Below the pieces are notes generated by a model. The model was not told the origin of the DNA and searched no databases. It saw only the letters and a list, made by a program, of their open reading frames with translations. Position numbers and translations under genes: made by a program. Of a stretch of DNA of 64,000 nucleotides, positions 8,996 to 17,766 are shown piece after piece (within the stretch, counting starts at the first letter, position 1; each line of letters starts with the position of its first letter). Source of the DNA: Synechococcus elongatus PCC 11801 (lineage in GTDB: Bacteria; Cyanobacteriota; Cyanobacteriia; Synechococcales; Synechococcaceae); contig NZ_CP030139.2 in NCBI RefSeq assembly GCF_003846445.2, positions 1,302,001-1,366,000 on the forward strand. The letters are read 5' to 3'.

Positions 8996-9521
8996 TGTTT
9001 CCTTTCGGCGCGATCGTTGGCGACTATACCACTCCTTCCACTCATCCTCAGAGTGCTGGCAGACTAGACTTGGCCAGTTAGCGGCAGCAGCAAATGGCTC
9101 TCATCATTGAGTTGCCAACTTTAACTGCGATCGCCTGATTCTTCTAGCCCTGCAATGGACACGACTTTCAGCGAATCCACCAGCCAGTAAGCCCTAGCGA
9201 ATATCCTCAATCATGAGTCACCGCTGGTGAGAAGCTCTCATACTCTAATCAAAGAGTAATTGGGCGATCTCAAACATTCACTCCCGATACTTGAAGAGTA
9301 GTGAGTTCATTTAGATATGACTGAACGACTCTTAAACATGGCTCATTGACTCTTGAACTATCACAAATGACTGTTCGAGAGTGCCGAGCTATACCAAAAC
9401 ATGACTGCACAATTTCCAAACAATAATGCGTTACTCTTTGGAGTAACTGCTAACCTTTTGTCTGACAGCCATATGTTGATACAAAGCTGGGTCTTTGCTT
9501 TTTGATCGGTCTTCGATTAGC
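8996..9521. repeat. Intergenic region upstream of rfbC with 21-bp phased ACTCTT motif
   Basis: No gene is visible in these 526 bases. ACTCTT begins at 9328 and 9349, the variant ACTGTT at 9370, and ACTCTT again at 9433; all four fall on multiples of 21 bp, i.e. the same face of the helix. Two dyads lie nearby: TACTCT-aatcaa-AGAGTA (9241-9258) and GTTACTC-tttg-GAGTAAC (9430-9447), the latter containing the last motif copy; AAGAGTA also occurs at 9294-9300. The arrangement suggests an array of protein-binding sites, 330-450 bases upstream of rfbC, or the leader of an unannotated RNA. Confidence 0.5.
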
Positions 9522-10553
9522 TCAGCTACTCAACTCGGAAACTTGCGTAAGAGCAGCTAACAAAACGTCTGGCCTCGCACCCGCTTTGCAGCCTTGCTCC
9601 GTGAGCACGCGCTTCCAAGCGCGACTGCCGGGGCAGCCATGAAAAAGCTGCAGCATGTGGCGGGTGATGCTGTGGAGCCGAACTCCTTGGCTGAGCTGTT
9701 GTTCGATGTAGGGCAGCATTGCCATCACAACTTCCGATCGCGATCGCACTGCACTACGATCGGCATAGATTTGGGCATCAGCCTCAGCTAGTAAATAGGG
9801 ATTGTCATAGATAGCGCGGCCAATCATCACGGCATCAACTTGTTGTAAGTGCTGAGTCGCTTGGTTGAGGTCGAGAATGCCGCCATTGATTTCAATCACC
9901 AACTGCGGAAAATCCTGCTTGAGTTGATAAACCACGTCGTAGCGCAACGGTGGAATTGTGCGGTTTTGCTTCGGGTCTAATCCTTGCAGCCAAGCCTTGC
10001 GGGCGTGGACGCTGAAGCGATCGCAACCACTCTCAGCCACAACCCGGACAAAGTCTTTTAACTCGTCATAACTGTCGCGATCGTCAATTCCAATCCGGTG
10101 CTTGACTGTCACGGGAATCGAGGAAGCTGATCGCATCGCTTCTATGCAACGCGCCACCTGTTCCGGTCGCGCCATCAAGCAAGCGCCAAACTGACCTTTT
10201 TGGACGCGATCGCTCGGACAACCAACGTTGAGATTGATTTCGTCGTAGCCCCAGTCTTCAGCAATGCGGGCACAGTCCGCCAGCCACTGCGGATTGTCTC
10301 CACCGACCTGCAGCGCCACAGGATGCTCTTGCGGGTCGTAGTCCAACAGGCGGGCGCGATCGCCGTACTGAATCGCCTGCGCCACAATCATCTCGGTGTA
10401 GAGCAATGTGTGGCGACTGATCTGGCGCAGAAAATAACGGCAATGGCGATCGGTGCGATCGAGCATGGGGGCCACACTCAGACGATGACTGCGGACTACA
10501 TCTGTCCGATCGAGGAGTTCCGGCACCGTGAGCATCGCAACAACAACCGACAA
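9522..10553 (-). CDS. dusA: tRNA-dihydrouridine synthase A
   Basis: A 343-residue FMN enzyme reducing uridine 20/20a in tRNA D-loops. The family start RLSVAPMLDRTDRHCRYF (split: VAPMLDRTD, RHCRYF) is at residues ~22-40, the catalytic cysteine is in GACLM after NLNVGCPS, and VKHRIGID and GRAIYDNPY follow in order. A start at the internal ATG (residue 7, 10535) is also possible. Its annotated start is only 8 bases from the divergent flavoprotein gene start, leaving no room for two conventional promoters. Confidence 0.95.
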   Translation of the reverse strand: MSVVVAMLTVPELLDRTDVVRSHRLSVAPMLDRTDRHCRYFLRQISRHTLLYTEMIVAQAIQYGDRARLLDYDPQEHPVALQVGGDNPQWLADCARIAEDWGYDEINLNVGCPSDRVQKGQFGACLMARPEQVARCIEAMRSASSIPVTVKHRIGIDDRDSYDELKDFVRVVAESGCDRFSVHARKAWLQGLDPKQNRTIPPLRYDVVYQLKQDFPQLVIEINGGILDLNQATQHLQQVDAVMIGRAIYDNPYLLAEADAQIYADRSAVRSRSEVVMAMLPYIEQQLSQGVRLHSITRHMLQLFHGCPGSRAWKRVLTEQGCKAGARPDVLLAALTQVSELSS

Positions 10554-10561
10554 TAGAGAGC

Positions 10562-11794
10562 ATGGAAGACTCTCTTCAGATTGCCATTGTTGGGGGCGGC
10601 GCTGCGGGCTTTTTTGCTGCGATCGCCTGTGCCGAAGCCAATCCTCAGGCCCGAATCACGATTTATGAGGCGGGGCCAGAACCCCTGAGTAAAGTGCGGA
10701 TCTCAGGTGGCGGACGCTGCAATGTCACGCATCACTGCACCGATCCCCGCCGTCTGATTCAGGCCTATCCTCGCGGCGGCAGAGCGCTATTGGGGCCTTT
10801 CAGTCGCTTTCAACCTCAAGACACGATTGCTTGGTTTGAGTCACGGGGCGTTCGCCTGAAAACGGAAGCAGATGGACGAATGTTTCCTGTCAGCGATCGC
10901 TCCAGTAGCATCATCAACTGCTTGCTTGATGAGGCGGAACGCTTAGGAATTCAGTTGCGATTAAGAGAGCCAATCGTTGGGGTAGAGCGCCAAGCCACAG
11001 GATTTCGACTCCAGCTCCGACAAGACAGCGTAGAAGTCGATCGCCTCTTGTTAGCAACCGGCAGTAGCCCCAGTGGCTATCGGCTGGCGACTGCTCTCGG
11101 GCATGAGTTGATTCCACCCGTACCTTCGCTCTTTACCTTTACGGTGCTGGATCCTGCATTGCGAAATCTTGCCGGCGTCAGTTGCGATCGCGTGCAGGCC
11201 AGTCTTCAGGTGGAAGGCGATCGCTTATCTGAAACAGGACCCTTATTAGTGACCCATTGGGGGCTGAGTGGCCCCGTCATTCTCAAGCTCTCCGCTTTTG
11301 GAGCACGGCTACTGCATCAGCGGCGCTATCAGGCAGAACTGCGGATTAACTGGCTGCCCGATCGCTCACCCGAGCAAGTTCGGCTTGATCTCCAAGCGAC
11401 ACGAGCAACAACTAGCAAGCGTCAGCTGGGTAATTGGCGGTTTAACGACTTACCCCAACGACTTTGGTTGTATCTCCTGCAACGGGCAGCTATTCCGAGC
11501 GATCGCCGCTGGAGTGAGGTCTCTAAAAAACAGCTAACAGCCCTTTGGCAGGCGTTCACGGCTGGGACTTATGCGATCGCGGGCAAGGGAGTCTTCAAAG
11601 AAGAATTTGTTACAGCTGGCGGTGTCCCACTGGGCAGTCTCAACAGCAAACGCATGGAGAGCAAGCATTGCCCAGGGCTGTTCTTCGCAGGCGAATTGCT
11701 CGACGTTGATGGCATCACCGGCGGCTTTAACTTCCAAAATGCTTGGACGAGTGGCTGGATTGCGGGCCAAGCCTTAGCTGATCGCGGGCACTAG
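10562..11794 (+). CDS. BaiN/HI0933-family FAD flavoprotein
   Basis: A 410-residue NAD(P)/FAD-dependent oxidoreductase of the BaiN (YhiN) group. It shows the FAD Rossmann motif GGGAAGFFAA (residues ~10-19), the family motif SGGGRCNVTH at ~50-59, and the C-terminal FAGELLDVDGITGGFN segment with NAWTSGW that contacts FAD. The physiological substrate of most members is unknown; some are linked to RNA dihydrouridine or bile-acid reduction in other bacteria. The head-to-head position with dusA is noteworthy in that light, although a functional link is only inference. Its 3' end overlaps the convergent gene by 21 bases. Confidence 0.92.
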   Translation: MEDSLQIAIVGGGAAGFFAAIACAEANPQARITIYEAGPEPLSKVRISGGGRCNVTHHCTDPRRLIQAYPRGGRALLGPFSRFQPQDTIAWFESRGVRLKTEADGRMFPVSDRSSSIINCLLDEAERLGIQLRLREPIVGVERQATGFRLQLRQDSVEVDRLLLATGSSPSGYRLATALGHELIPPVPSLFTFTVLDPALRNLAGVSCDRVQASLQVEGDRLSETGPLLVTHWGLSGPVILKLSAFGARLLHQRRYQAELRINWLPDRSPEQVRLDLQATRATTSKRQLGNWRFNDLPQRLWLYLLQRAAIPSDRRWSEVSKKQLTALWQAFTAGTYAIAGKGVFKEEFVTAGGVPLGSLNSKRMESKHCPGLFFAGELLDVDGITGGFNFQNAWTSGWIAGQALADRGH

Positions 11795-12331
11795 ATTATT
11801 GACCTCCGGCAGTTCCAGCGGCAGCGTCACCCAAGGCAGACCAACGGTTGTTAGTGCCTTACGAATTAGCTCTGGACCGTCGGGCTGAAGAAGAAACAGC
11901 GGCAATACGGCCTCACCGGCTTCCGCCTGAAACTGTTTCTGAGTTTCTTCTAGATGCCACTCATAGGGTTGACTCAGACAAATTTGAGTCTTGCGCCAGC
12001 GATCGAGCAAGTCGTTGAAACTCTCTTCCGGCCGATGAATCAGAAGACAGATATCCGGTCCAACTTTGACTTTCCACTCTGGATCACAGAGCAGGAAAAC
12101 CAACTCACAAGGAACAGGCGTCAGTTGCACCACAGTCTCAACGCCGCGATCGCTGACTAGCCGCTCTCGACGACGCACTAACGGTAACGGCAACGGCAGA
12201 AGACTTTCAGCAGGTCGTCGCAAGCTCGGGAGCAACTCCCAATAAGGGCGGTGCTGCTGCAATAACGCCACACTGATGGCGCGATCGCAGCAAGCAGCCA
12301 AACAGCGGTCAACAGTTTCAGGACCGCTCAT
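11774..12331 (-). CDS. Cyanobacterial hypothetical protein downstream of pilC
   Basis: A 185-residue protein starting at ATG 12331, four bases after the pilC stop; an upstream start would run into pilC. No signal peptide or membrane helix is evident. The sequence is rich in Leu, Pro, Arg and Cys (RCLAACCDRA, LLPLPLPLVRRRERL) and shows no recognised catalytic motif. Its position as the last gene of pilB-pilT-pilC suggests co-transcription and a possible pilus-related role, but nothing in the sequence names it. The end overlaps the convergent flavoprotein gene. Confidence 0.7.
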   Translation of the reverse strand: MSGPETVDRCLAACCDRAISVALLQQHRPYWELLPSLRRPAESLLPLPLPLVRRRERLVSDRGVETVVQLTPVPCELVFLLCDPEWKVKVGPDICLLIHRPEESFNDLLDRWRKTQICLSQPYEWHLEETQKQFQAEAGEAVLPLFLLQPDGPELIRKALTTVGLPWVTLPLELPEVNNLVPAIS

Positions 12332-12335
12332 TTTA

Positions 12336-13568
12336 TTACCCTTTGATCTGATCAAAGATGCTAAACATTGGCAAATACATCGCGAGCAAGATTGAGCCAA
12401 CAATACCGCCGACTAGAACAATCATAATTGGCTCCAACAGACTTGTCAGACCCTTAACAGCTTGCTCGACCTCATCTTCATAAAAGTCGGCAACTTTATT
12501 GACCATTGTGTCTAGCTCACCCGTCTCCTCTCCAATCGTAATCATACTCAAGGCCATCATTGGAAAGATTCGATAGCGTGCTAGAGCCACGCTCATCATC
12601 CCACCAGTTTGCACTTCCATTCGGGCAGCATCAATTGATTGGGCGATCGCTTGATTACCTGCGGTATCTCGTACAATTTCGAGCGCAGTCATGATAGGAA
12701 CCCCTGCCCGTGTCAGCGAGCCAAAAGTTCGACAAAAGCGAGCTGTTGCTGCCTTCTGAATCATTTCTCCCAAGATAGGCAGACGCAAAATCATACTGTC
12801 TACACTGAGACACCCAAGTGGAGTTGCATAATACTGTTTAAAGACAAAAATAGAACCAAATAAAAAGACCAGGAACAGTCCCCAAAAAATTGGTGTCCTT
12901 AACGTCTCACTAATCGATAATAGAAATAATGTAAAGCCTGGAAGCTCTGCACCTTGATCTTCAAAAATTCCTGCGAATGTAGGAATGATAAAAATTGTCA
13001 TACCTAGAAAAACAAGAATGGCAATAACAAAAACTGCCATTGGATAGGTCATCGCCGATTTCATCTGGTTGCGAAGCCGAGACATATCTTCCAGTAGTTT
13101 AGAAAGCCGGTTTAAAACATCATCCAACACCCCCCCCGTTTCGCCAGCTTGAATCATAGCAACGTATAAACCATCAAAGATATTAGGGAACTTACGCATT
13201 GAATCTGAAAGATTCAGACCTTCTTGGACATCAAGATTAATCTGTCTGAGTGCTTTTCTAAGCTTAGGGTTACGGGTTTGCTCTGTTAGCAGCCCTAAGG
13301 CTCTGACGATCGGAACACCTGCGTCTACCAGTGAAGATAGCTGGCGAGAAAACAAAGCCATATCTTTTACCGTAACTTTACTTGTCGCCTCTTCCAAATT
13401 GAAGCTACTGAGATTAGCGAGAGAGAATCCGACTGACTCATCAATGGTTTGGATAACCAAGCCCATCTGGCGCAGCTCAACACGCGCTTGACGAACGTTT
13501 CCAGATCGAATGCGCAGTTCACGGACAGCACCATGGCTGTCACGAACTTGAGCAACAAAAGTTGGCAT
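12336..13568 (-). CDS. pilC: Type IV pilus inner-membrane platform protein
   Basis: A 410-residue GspF/PilC protein with two repeated T2SSF domains (residues ~70-195 and ~275-395). Each contains the pattern FSRQLSSLVDAGVP or FCRTFGSLTRAGVP, and there are three membrane helices (about 170-190, 220-240 and 375-395). It anchors the PilB and PilT motors and transfers rotation to pilin extrusion. It follows pilT by 23 bases in a minus-strand operon. Length and motifs are typical. Confidence 0.96.
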   Translation of the reverse strand: MPTFVAQVRDSHGAVRELRIRSGNVRQARVELRQMGLVIQTIDESVGFSLANLSSFNLEEATSKVTVKDMALFSRQLSSLVDAGVPIVRALGLLTEQTRNPKLRKALRQINLDVQEGLNLSDSMRKFPNIFDGLYVAMIQAGETGGVLDDVLNRLSKLLEDMSRLRNQMKSAMTYPMAVFVIAILVFLGMTIFIIPTFAGIFEDQGAELPGFTLFLLSISETLRTPIFWGLFLVFLFGSIFVFKQYYATPLGCLSVDSMILRLPILGEMIQKAATARFCRTFGSLTRAGVPIMTALEIVRDTAGNQAIAQSIDAARMEVQTGGMMSVALARYRIFPMMALSMITIGEETGELDTMVNKVADFYEDEVEQAVKGLTSLLEPIMIVLVGGIVGSILLAMYLPMFSIFDQIKG

Positions 13569-13591
13569 AACAAAATTCTCCTACAATAAAT

Positions 13592-14680
13592 CTAGGCAGC
13601 AATTGAAACATTGCCAATCAACCGTTGCATCTCATCGGGCCTAGATGTTTTAGAGGCAGCTGCTTCAAAAGTGATTTCACCTGCCTTATAAAGATCAGCC
13701 AAAGCTTTCTCTAGGGTCTGCATGCCTAGTTTTCCGCCCGTCTGAATTTGAGAGTAAATTTGTGCGGTTTTTCCTTCGCGAATTAAGTTGGACACTGCTG
13801 GTGTAACAATCATGATCTCTTGGGCAAGGACACGACCAAAGCTACCAGGTCGAGCGTTGCGTTTGGGGACAAGGGTTTGACTGAAGACCGCAACTAGTGA
13901 ATTCGACAACTGAACCCTTACCTGCGTCTGTTTTTCAGCAGGAAAGACATCGATAATCCGGTCAACGGTTTGAGCAGCGGAGCTGGTGTGCAAAGTACCA
14001 AAAACGAGGTGACCAGTTTCTGCAGCAGTGATAGCTAACTGAATCGTTTCCAAGTCTCGCATCTCACCCACAAGGATGATGTCAGGATCTTCTCGAAGCG
14101 CTGCTCGCAGGGCATTAGCAAAACTCTTCGTATCTTCTCCAAGCTGCCGCTGGTGAATGATGCTTTTTGCCGGTTGATAGACAAATTCAATGGGGTCTTC
14201 AACCGTAATGATATGTTCAGCACGGCTGCGATTAATCAAATCAATAATGGCTGCCAACGTTGTTGTTTTTCCAGACCCTGTAGGGCCAGTGACGAGAATG
14301 AGCCCCCTTGGTTTTTCGCTCATCTCGCGCACCACTTGAGGTAGCCCTAGGTCGTTAAACTCCGGCACCTTGGCACTCAAAGCCCGTAAGCAAGCGGCAT
14401 AGGTTCCTTTATCTTTGTAAACATTGACCCGGAAACGAGCGAGTCCACGAATCCCATAGGAACAATCAAGCTCCCAATTTTGCTCCAGCATTTTGCGTTG
14501 CGTGTTGTTCAACATACTGAAGATCAAGCGCTGACACTGTTCCTCACCCATTGGTTCATCCCCGATGGGGGTAAGTTTTCCACTGATTCGAAAATAAGGA
14601 GGTAAGCCAACAGAAAGATGGAGGTCAGATCCTCCCATCTCCACGAGCTTTTCCATTAGGTCTTCGATCATTAGTTCCAT
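13592..14680 (-). CDS. pilT: Pilus retraction ATPase PilT
   Basis: A 362-residue hexameric ATPase that depolymerises type IV pili, needed for twitching and DNA uptake in many bacteria. The N-terminal MEDLMEKLVEMGGSDLHLS, the Walker A GPTGSGKTTTLAA (residue ~135), the Asp box with ITVEDPIEF, Walker B DIILVGEMRD, and the PilT-specific AIRE-like region NLIREGKTAQI near the C-terminus are all present. It lies between pilB (72 bases upstream) and pilC. Some cyanobacteria have a second pilT elsewhere. Confidence 0.97.
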   Translation of the reverse strand: MELMIEDLMEKLVEMGGSDLHLSVGLPPYFRISGKLTPIGDEPMGEEQCQRLIFSMLNNTQRKMLEQNWELDCSYGIRGLARFRVNVYKDKGTYAACLRALSAKVPEFNDLGLPQVVREMSEKPRGLILVTGPTGSGKTTTLAAIIDLINRSRAEHIITVEDPIEFVYQPAKSIIHQRQLGEDTKSFANALRAALREDPDIILVGEMRDLETIQLAITAAETGHLVFGTLHTSSAAQTVDRIIDVFPAEKQTQVRVQLSNSLVAVFSQTLVPKRNARPGSFGRVLAQEIMIVTPAVSNLIREGKTAQIYSQIQTGGKLGMQTLEKALADLYKAGEITFEAAASKTSRPDEMQRLIGNVSIAA

Positions 14681-14751
14681 GTTGGGTCTCCTAGAAAGTA
14701 ATGAGAATTTGTGCTTGATTCAGATCGATTTAGCGCGATCGCTGCTAATCC

Positions 14752-16752
14752 TTAATTCCCAAAACGGGGCGTTAGGCAATAAGGGCAGTCCAGCCATTCC
14801 GGTTGCAGCCCTGCCCCACAGGTATGGCAAGTGAGACCAATTTTACGCTTTGCTTTGAGCTCAGCCTCCACACCAGAATCGGTAAAGGTGACGCGATCGA
14901 CTTCTTCAAAGGTGGTGTAACCCTGGCGAACCAGTTCCAAGCTGTAAGAGAGCAGCGTCTTCATGCCCTGCTCCACAGCAATTTCCTTGAGGCGTTCTGT
15001 GGGTAGCCCCTGGTTAATCGCGACTTGGAGGACCTCATTAACCCGCATCACCTCATAGACACCTACACGTCCCTTGTAGCCTGTCCCCCGACAGGTTCTG
15101 CACACCTGCCCTTGCGATCGCGCCTGTGCGAGCTCGTCAGCCATTAGTGTTCTGGCCTTATAAAATGTGACATCAAGTTCCTGGCTGGCTGAGAGACCAT
15201 AGCGACCTAGTTCTTCTGGGCTGGGCGTATAGGGAATGCGGCAATCAGGACAGACTCGGCGCATTAAGCGTTGTGAAACAACCCCAATCAGCGAACCAGA
15301 GACGAGATAAGGTTCTACCCCCATCTCACTTAGACGGGCAATCGCGCTGGGCGCATCGTTGGCATGTAGAGTCGTCAAGACCAAGTGCCCTGTCAAGGCA
15401 GCTTCAATCGCTGTGCGAGCTGTTTCTAAATCTCGTGTCTCACCCACCAGAATCACATCGGGATCCTGACGCATAAAAGCCCTCAGGATCGAGGCGAAAT
15501 TCATGCCCTTCTCTCGGAGCACCTGCACTTGGGTCAGACCGGGCAATGTGTATTCAATTGGATCTTCAGCGGTGTTGATGTTGATGGCGGGATCATTGCG
15601 CTCTGCCAACAAGGAATACAAGCTTGTGGACTTACCAGACCCTGTTGGGCCAGTCACCAAAATCAAGCCATAGGGACGACTTCCCATGTCACGAACCAGA
15701 GCGAGGGCATCTGGATCGGTAATCAACTGATCTAAACCCAGCTGTGTTGCTGAGTTGTCCAACAGCCGCATACAAATTTTTTCGCCGAAATGGCTAGGCA
15801 GACTATTAACCCGAAAGTCAATCTTGCGGCCCTGAAACATGCGCCGGATTCGGCCGTCTTGGGGAACACGACGCTCGGCGATATCAAGATTGGCCATGAT
15901 CTTCAAGCGGGAAATCAAGGCTGCTTGAATTTTTTTCGGGAGCATTCCAAATTCTTGGTGTAGCACCCCATCTCGGCGTAGCCTGACCCGCAGCCCTTCC
16001 TCCTGCGGTTCTACGTGAATATCCGAGGCACCTTCAGTCAAGGCTTTCAGCAGAATCTTGTTTGCAAGGCTGACGATTGGGGCGTCATCTGCTTCCTGGA
16101 GCGCCTTGGCAAGATCTTCTTCCTGTTCAGAAATTTCTGTCAGATCGAAGCTTTCCAGATTGGCGAGTTCTTCGGAAAAATCGCCCAACTGCTGGGCTTG
16201 GGCAGCCTGCTGACGCTCGACTTGTTGATCGAGATAGCCCGCAACGAGTCGTTCGTAGTCTTCCAGTGTGATCACCAATCGCTGCAGCGCGTAGCCTCTG
16301 GGGCGCAACAGGCGATTAAGTTCATCCAGTGCATCGAGGTTATTAGGGTCCACCATGGCGATTACCGCCCGTGGGGGAGCCTCATGTCGTTCCAAGGGCA
16401 AGAGCTGGTGTCGACGGCAGGTTTCGATTGGGACGAGATCTGCAATCAGCTCATGAATTAACTCTTCGGAATACTGACTTTGTTCAGGATTCAGGGATTC
16501 GACACCGTGCAGAATCTTCAGCTCGAATAACTGCTGCCGGCGGAACTGCTGCATCAGCTCTGGCGGTAAGGACTGACCAGTCAGCGCTGAAATGACTTGC
16601 GGCAGAGACTGGCCACTTCGCCGACTTTCCACTAAAGCTGTCTGCAGTTGCTCTGAGTCGACGTAGCCTGCTTGGACCAGCTTGTTACCAAACGATGAGA
16701 ACTGATTGAGTGCAATCAGAGCGTGGCGGGGGGAAATCGGTTGGTCTGGCAT
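14752..16752 (-). CDS. pilB: Pilus extension ATPase PilB
   Basis: A 666-residue GspE/PilB ATPase powering pilin assembly. Order: an N-terminal MshEN/T2SSE_N-type domain (residues ~20-190), an acidic linker, the nucleotide domain with Walker A GPTGSGKSTSLYS (~367), Walker B DVILVGETRD, and the tetracysteine zinc motif CPDCRIPY with CRTCRGTG (~500-550) that marks extension ATPases. Beyond the catalytic core there is an additional C-terminal CHTCG and CPYC pair forming a probable zinc ribbon (residues ~640-660). This is the first gene of the operon pilB-pilT-pilC-unknown. Confidence 0.96.
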   Translation of the reverse strand: MPDQPISPRHALIALNQFSSFGNKLVQAGYVDSEQLQTALVESRRSGQSLPQVISALTGQSLPPELMQQFRRQQLFELKILHGVESLNPEQSQYSEELIHELIADLVPIETCRRHQLLPLERHEAPPRAVIAMVDPNNLDALDELNRLLRPRGYALQRLVITLEDYERLVAGYLDQQVERQQAAQAQQLGDFSEELANLESFDLTEISEQEEDLAKALQEADDAPIVSLANKILLKALTEGASDIHVEPQEEGLRVRLRRDGVLHQEFGMLPKKIQAALISRLKIMANLDIAERRVPQDGRIRRMFQGRKIDFRVNSLPSHFGEKICMRLLDNSATQLGLDQLITDPDALALVRDMGSRPYGLILVTGPTGSGKSTSLYSLLAERNDPAININTAEDPIEYTLPGLTQVQVLREKGMNFASILRAFMRQDPDVILVGETRDLETARTAIEAALTGHLVLTTLHANDAPSAIARLSEMGVEPYLVSGSLIGVVSQRLMRRVCPDCRIPYTPSPEELGRYGLSASQELDVTFYKARTLMADELAQARSQGQVCRTCRGTGYKGRVGVYEVMRVNEVLQVAINQGLPTERLKEIAVEQGMKTLLSYSLELVRQGYTTFEEVDRVTFTDSGVEAELKAKRKIGLTCHTCGAGLQPEWLDCPYCLTPRFGN

Positions 16753-17037
16753 GGGTGGCAGTGGCTGAGAGGAAAAAATCTCAAGGAGTCCCGATGACTA
16801 GCCCCAGCGTGCCCTAATCTGCAAGCAACGTTTAACAGACTGGGCTGTCTTTCTGGAGTCTCTGGGAATTATGCTCTGAAGATAGCGGTTCAAATCGCTA
16901 AAGAAACTACCTAACTCAGTTTCTGGTGCCTGCAAAGACGATCGCCGCCGCAGACGATGCAGACGATCGTTTGTTCTGTTGAGTTCCAAACTGGGCTGAG
17001 TAGTCGTTAGCTTGTTGTGGTAGGACTCTCAATCGTC

Positions 17038-17661
17038 ATGAGCGAACATCAGACCCCTCCTGAGGAAGAGCTGATTGTGGCCAGTGAAGACACAGCAGAA
17101 GCAGCTCCCGAGCCTGATGTCACAGCTGCTCCACAGCAGGAGGCAGCAGAACTCGCTGCGCAACTGGCTCTGGTAACTGCGGAACACGATCGCCTCAAGG
17201 CCGAGCTCGATGAGCAAAATAGCTCGTATCTACGGCTGGCTGCCGATTTTGATAACTTCCGGCGCCGATCGATAAAGGAACGCGAAGAGCTAGAGCTGCA
17301 AAGCAAGCGGGTCACCATCACTGAATTGCTCCCCGTCATCGACAATTTTGAACGGGCGCGGGCTCAGCTCAAACCCCAGGGAGAAGAAGCAGAAGCAATT
17401 CACAAAAGTTATCAAGGCCTTTACAAGCAGTTGGTTGATTGCTTAAAGCGGATTGGTGTCTCGCCGATGCGCGCCGAGGGTCAGCCCTTTGACCCGGCTT
17501 ACCACGACGCAGTGCTGCGGGAAGAGTCGACTGATCATCCCGATGGCACGGTGTTGGAGGAACTCCAGCGGGGCTACCTACTGGGGGATTTAGTCCTGAG
17601 ACATGCACTCGTCAAGGTTTCGATCGCTGGGGAGGGGAATTCTGATTCAGCGGCGGAATAA
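17038..17661 (+). CDS. grpE: Nucleotide exchange factor GrpE
   Basis: A 207-residue GrpE homologue, the nucleotide exchange factor of DnaK. An acidic, low-complexity N-terminus (EEELIVASEDTAEAAPE-like) precedes the long dimerising coiled coil (residues ~45-110), with the hallmark FDNFRRR, and the C-terminal beta domain ends VLEELQRGYLLGDLVLRHALVKVS (recognisable as QRGYLLGD and LRHALV). ATG 17038 is preferred over an in-frame GTG at 17017 because the family starts with an acidic tail. The gene is followed after 105 bases by dnaK. Confidence 0.96.
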   Translation: MSEHQTPPEEELIVASEDTAEAAPEPDVTAAPQQEAAELAAQLALVTAEHDRLKAELDEQNSSYLRLAADFDNFRRRSIKEREELELQSKRVTITELLPVIDNFERARAQLKPQGEEAEAIHKSYQGLYKQLVDCLKRIGVSPMRAEGQPFDPAYHDAVLREESTDHPDGTVLEELQRGYLLGDLVLRHALVKVSIAGEGNSDSAAE

Positions 17662-17766
17662 TCTCGATCGCTCTTACTGGACGCTTGCTCTAGGCTTAGG
17701 ACTGGAGTAGGCGTCTACTCAATTCACAATAAAGGATCACTTCAGGTAATTACCTGCACAATATTT

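Noticed and set aside
16798-16989. 63-codon minus-strand frame between pilB and grpE
   Set aside because: Arg/Ser-rich without homology signals, no ribosome site; more likely non-coding promoter DNA of grpE and pilB.
17662-17766. Search for a CIRCE (HrcA) element before dnaK
   Set aside because: No TTAGCACTC-N9-GAGTGCTAA is present; only a short GAGTAG..CTACTC dyad was found, too weak to call a heat-shock operator.
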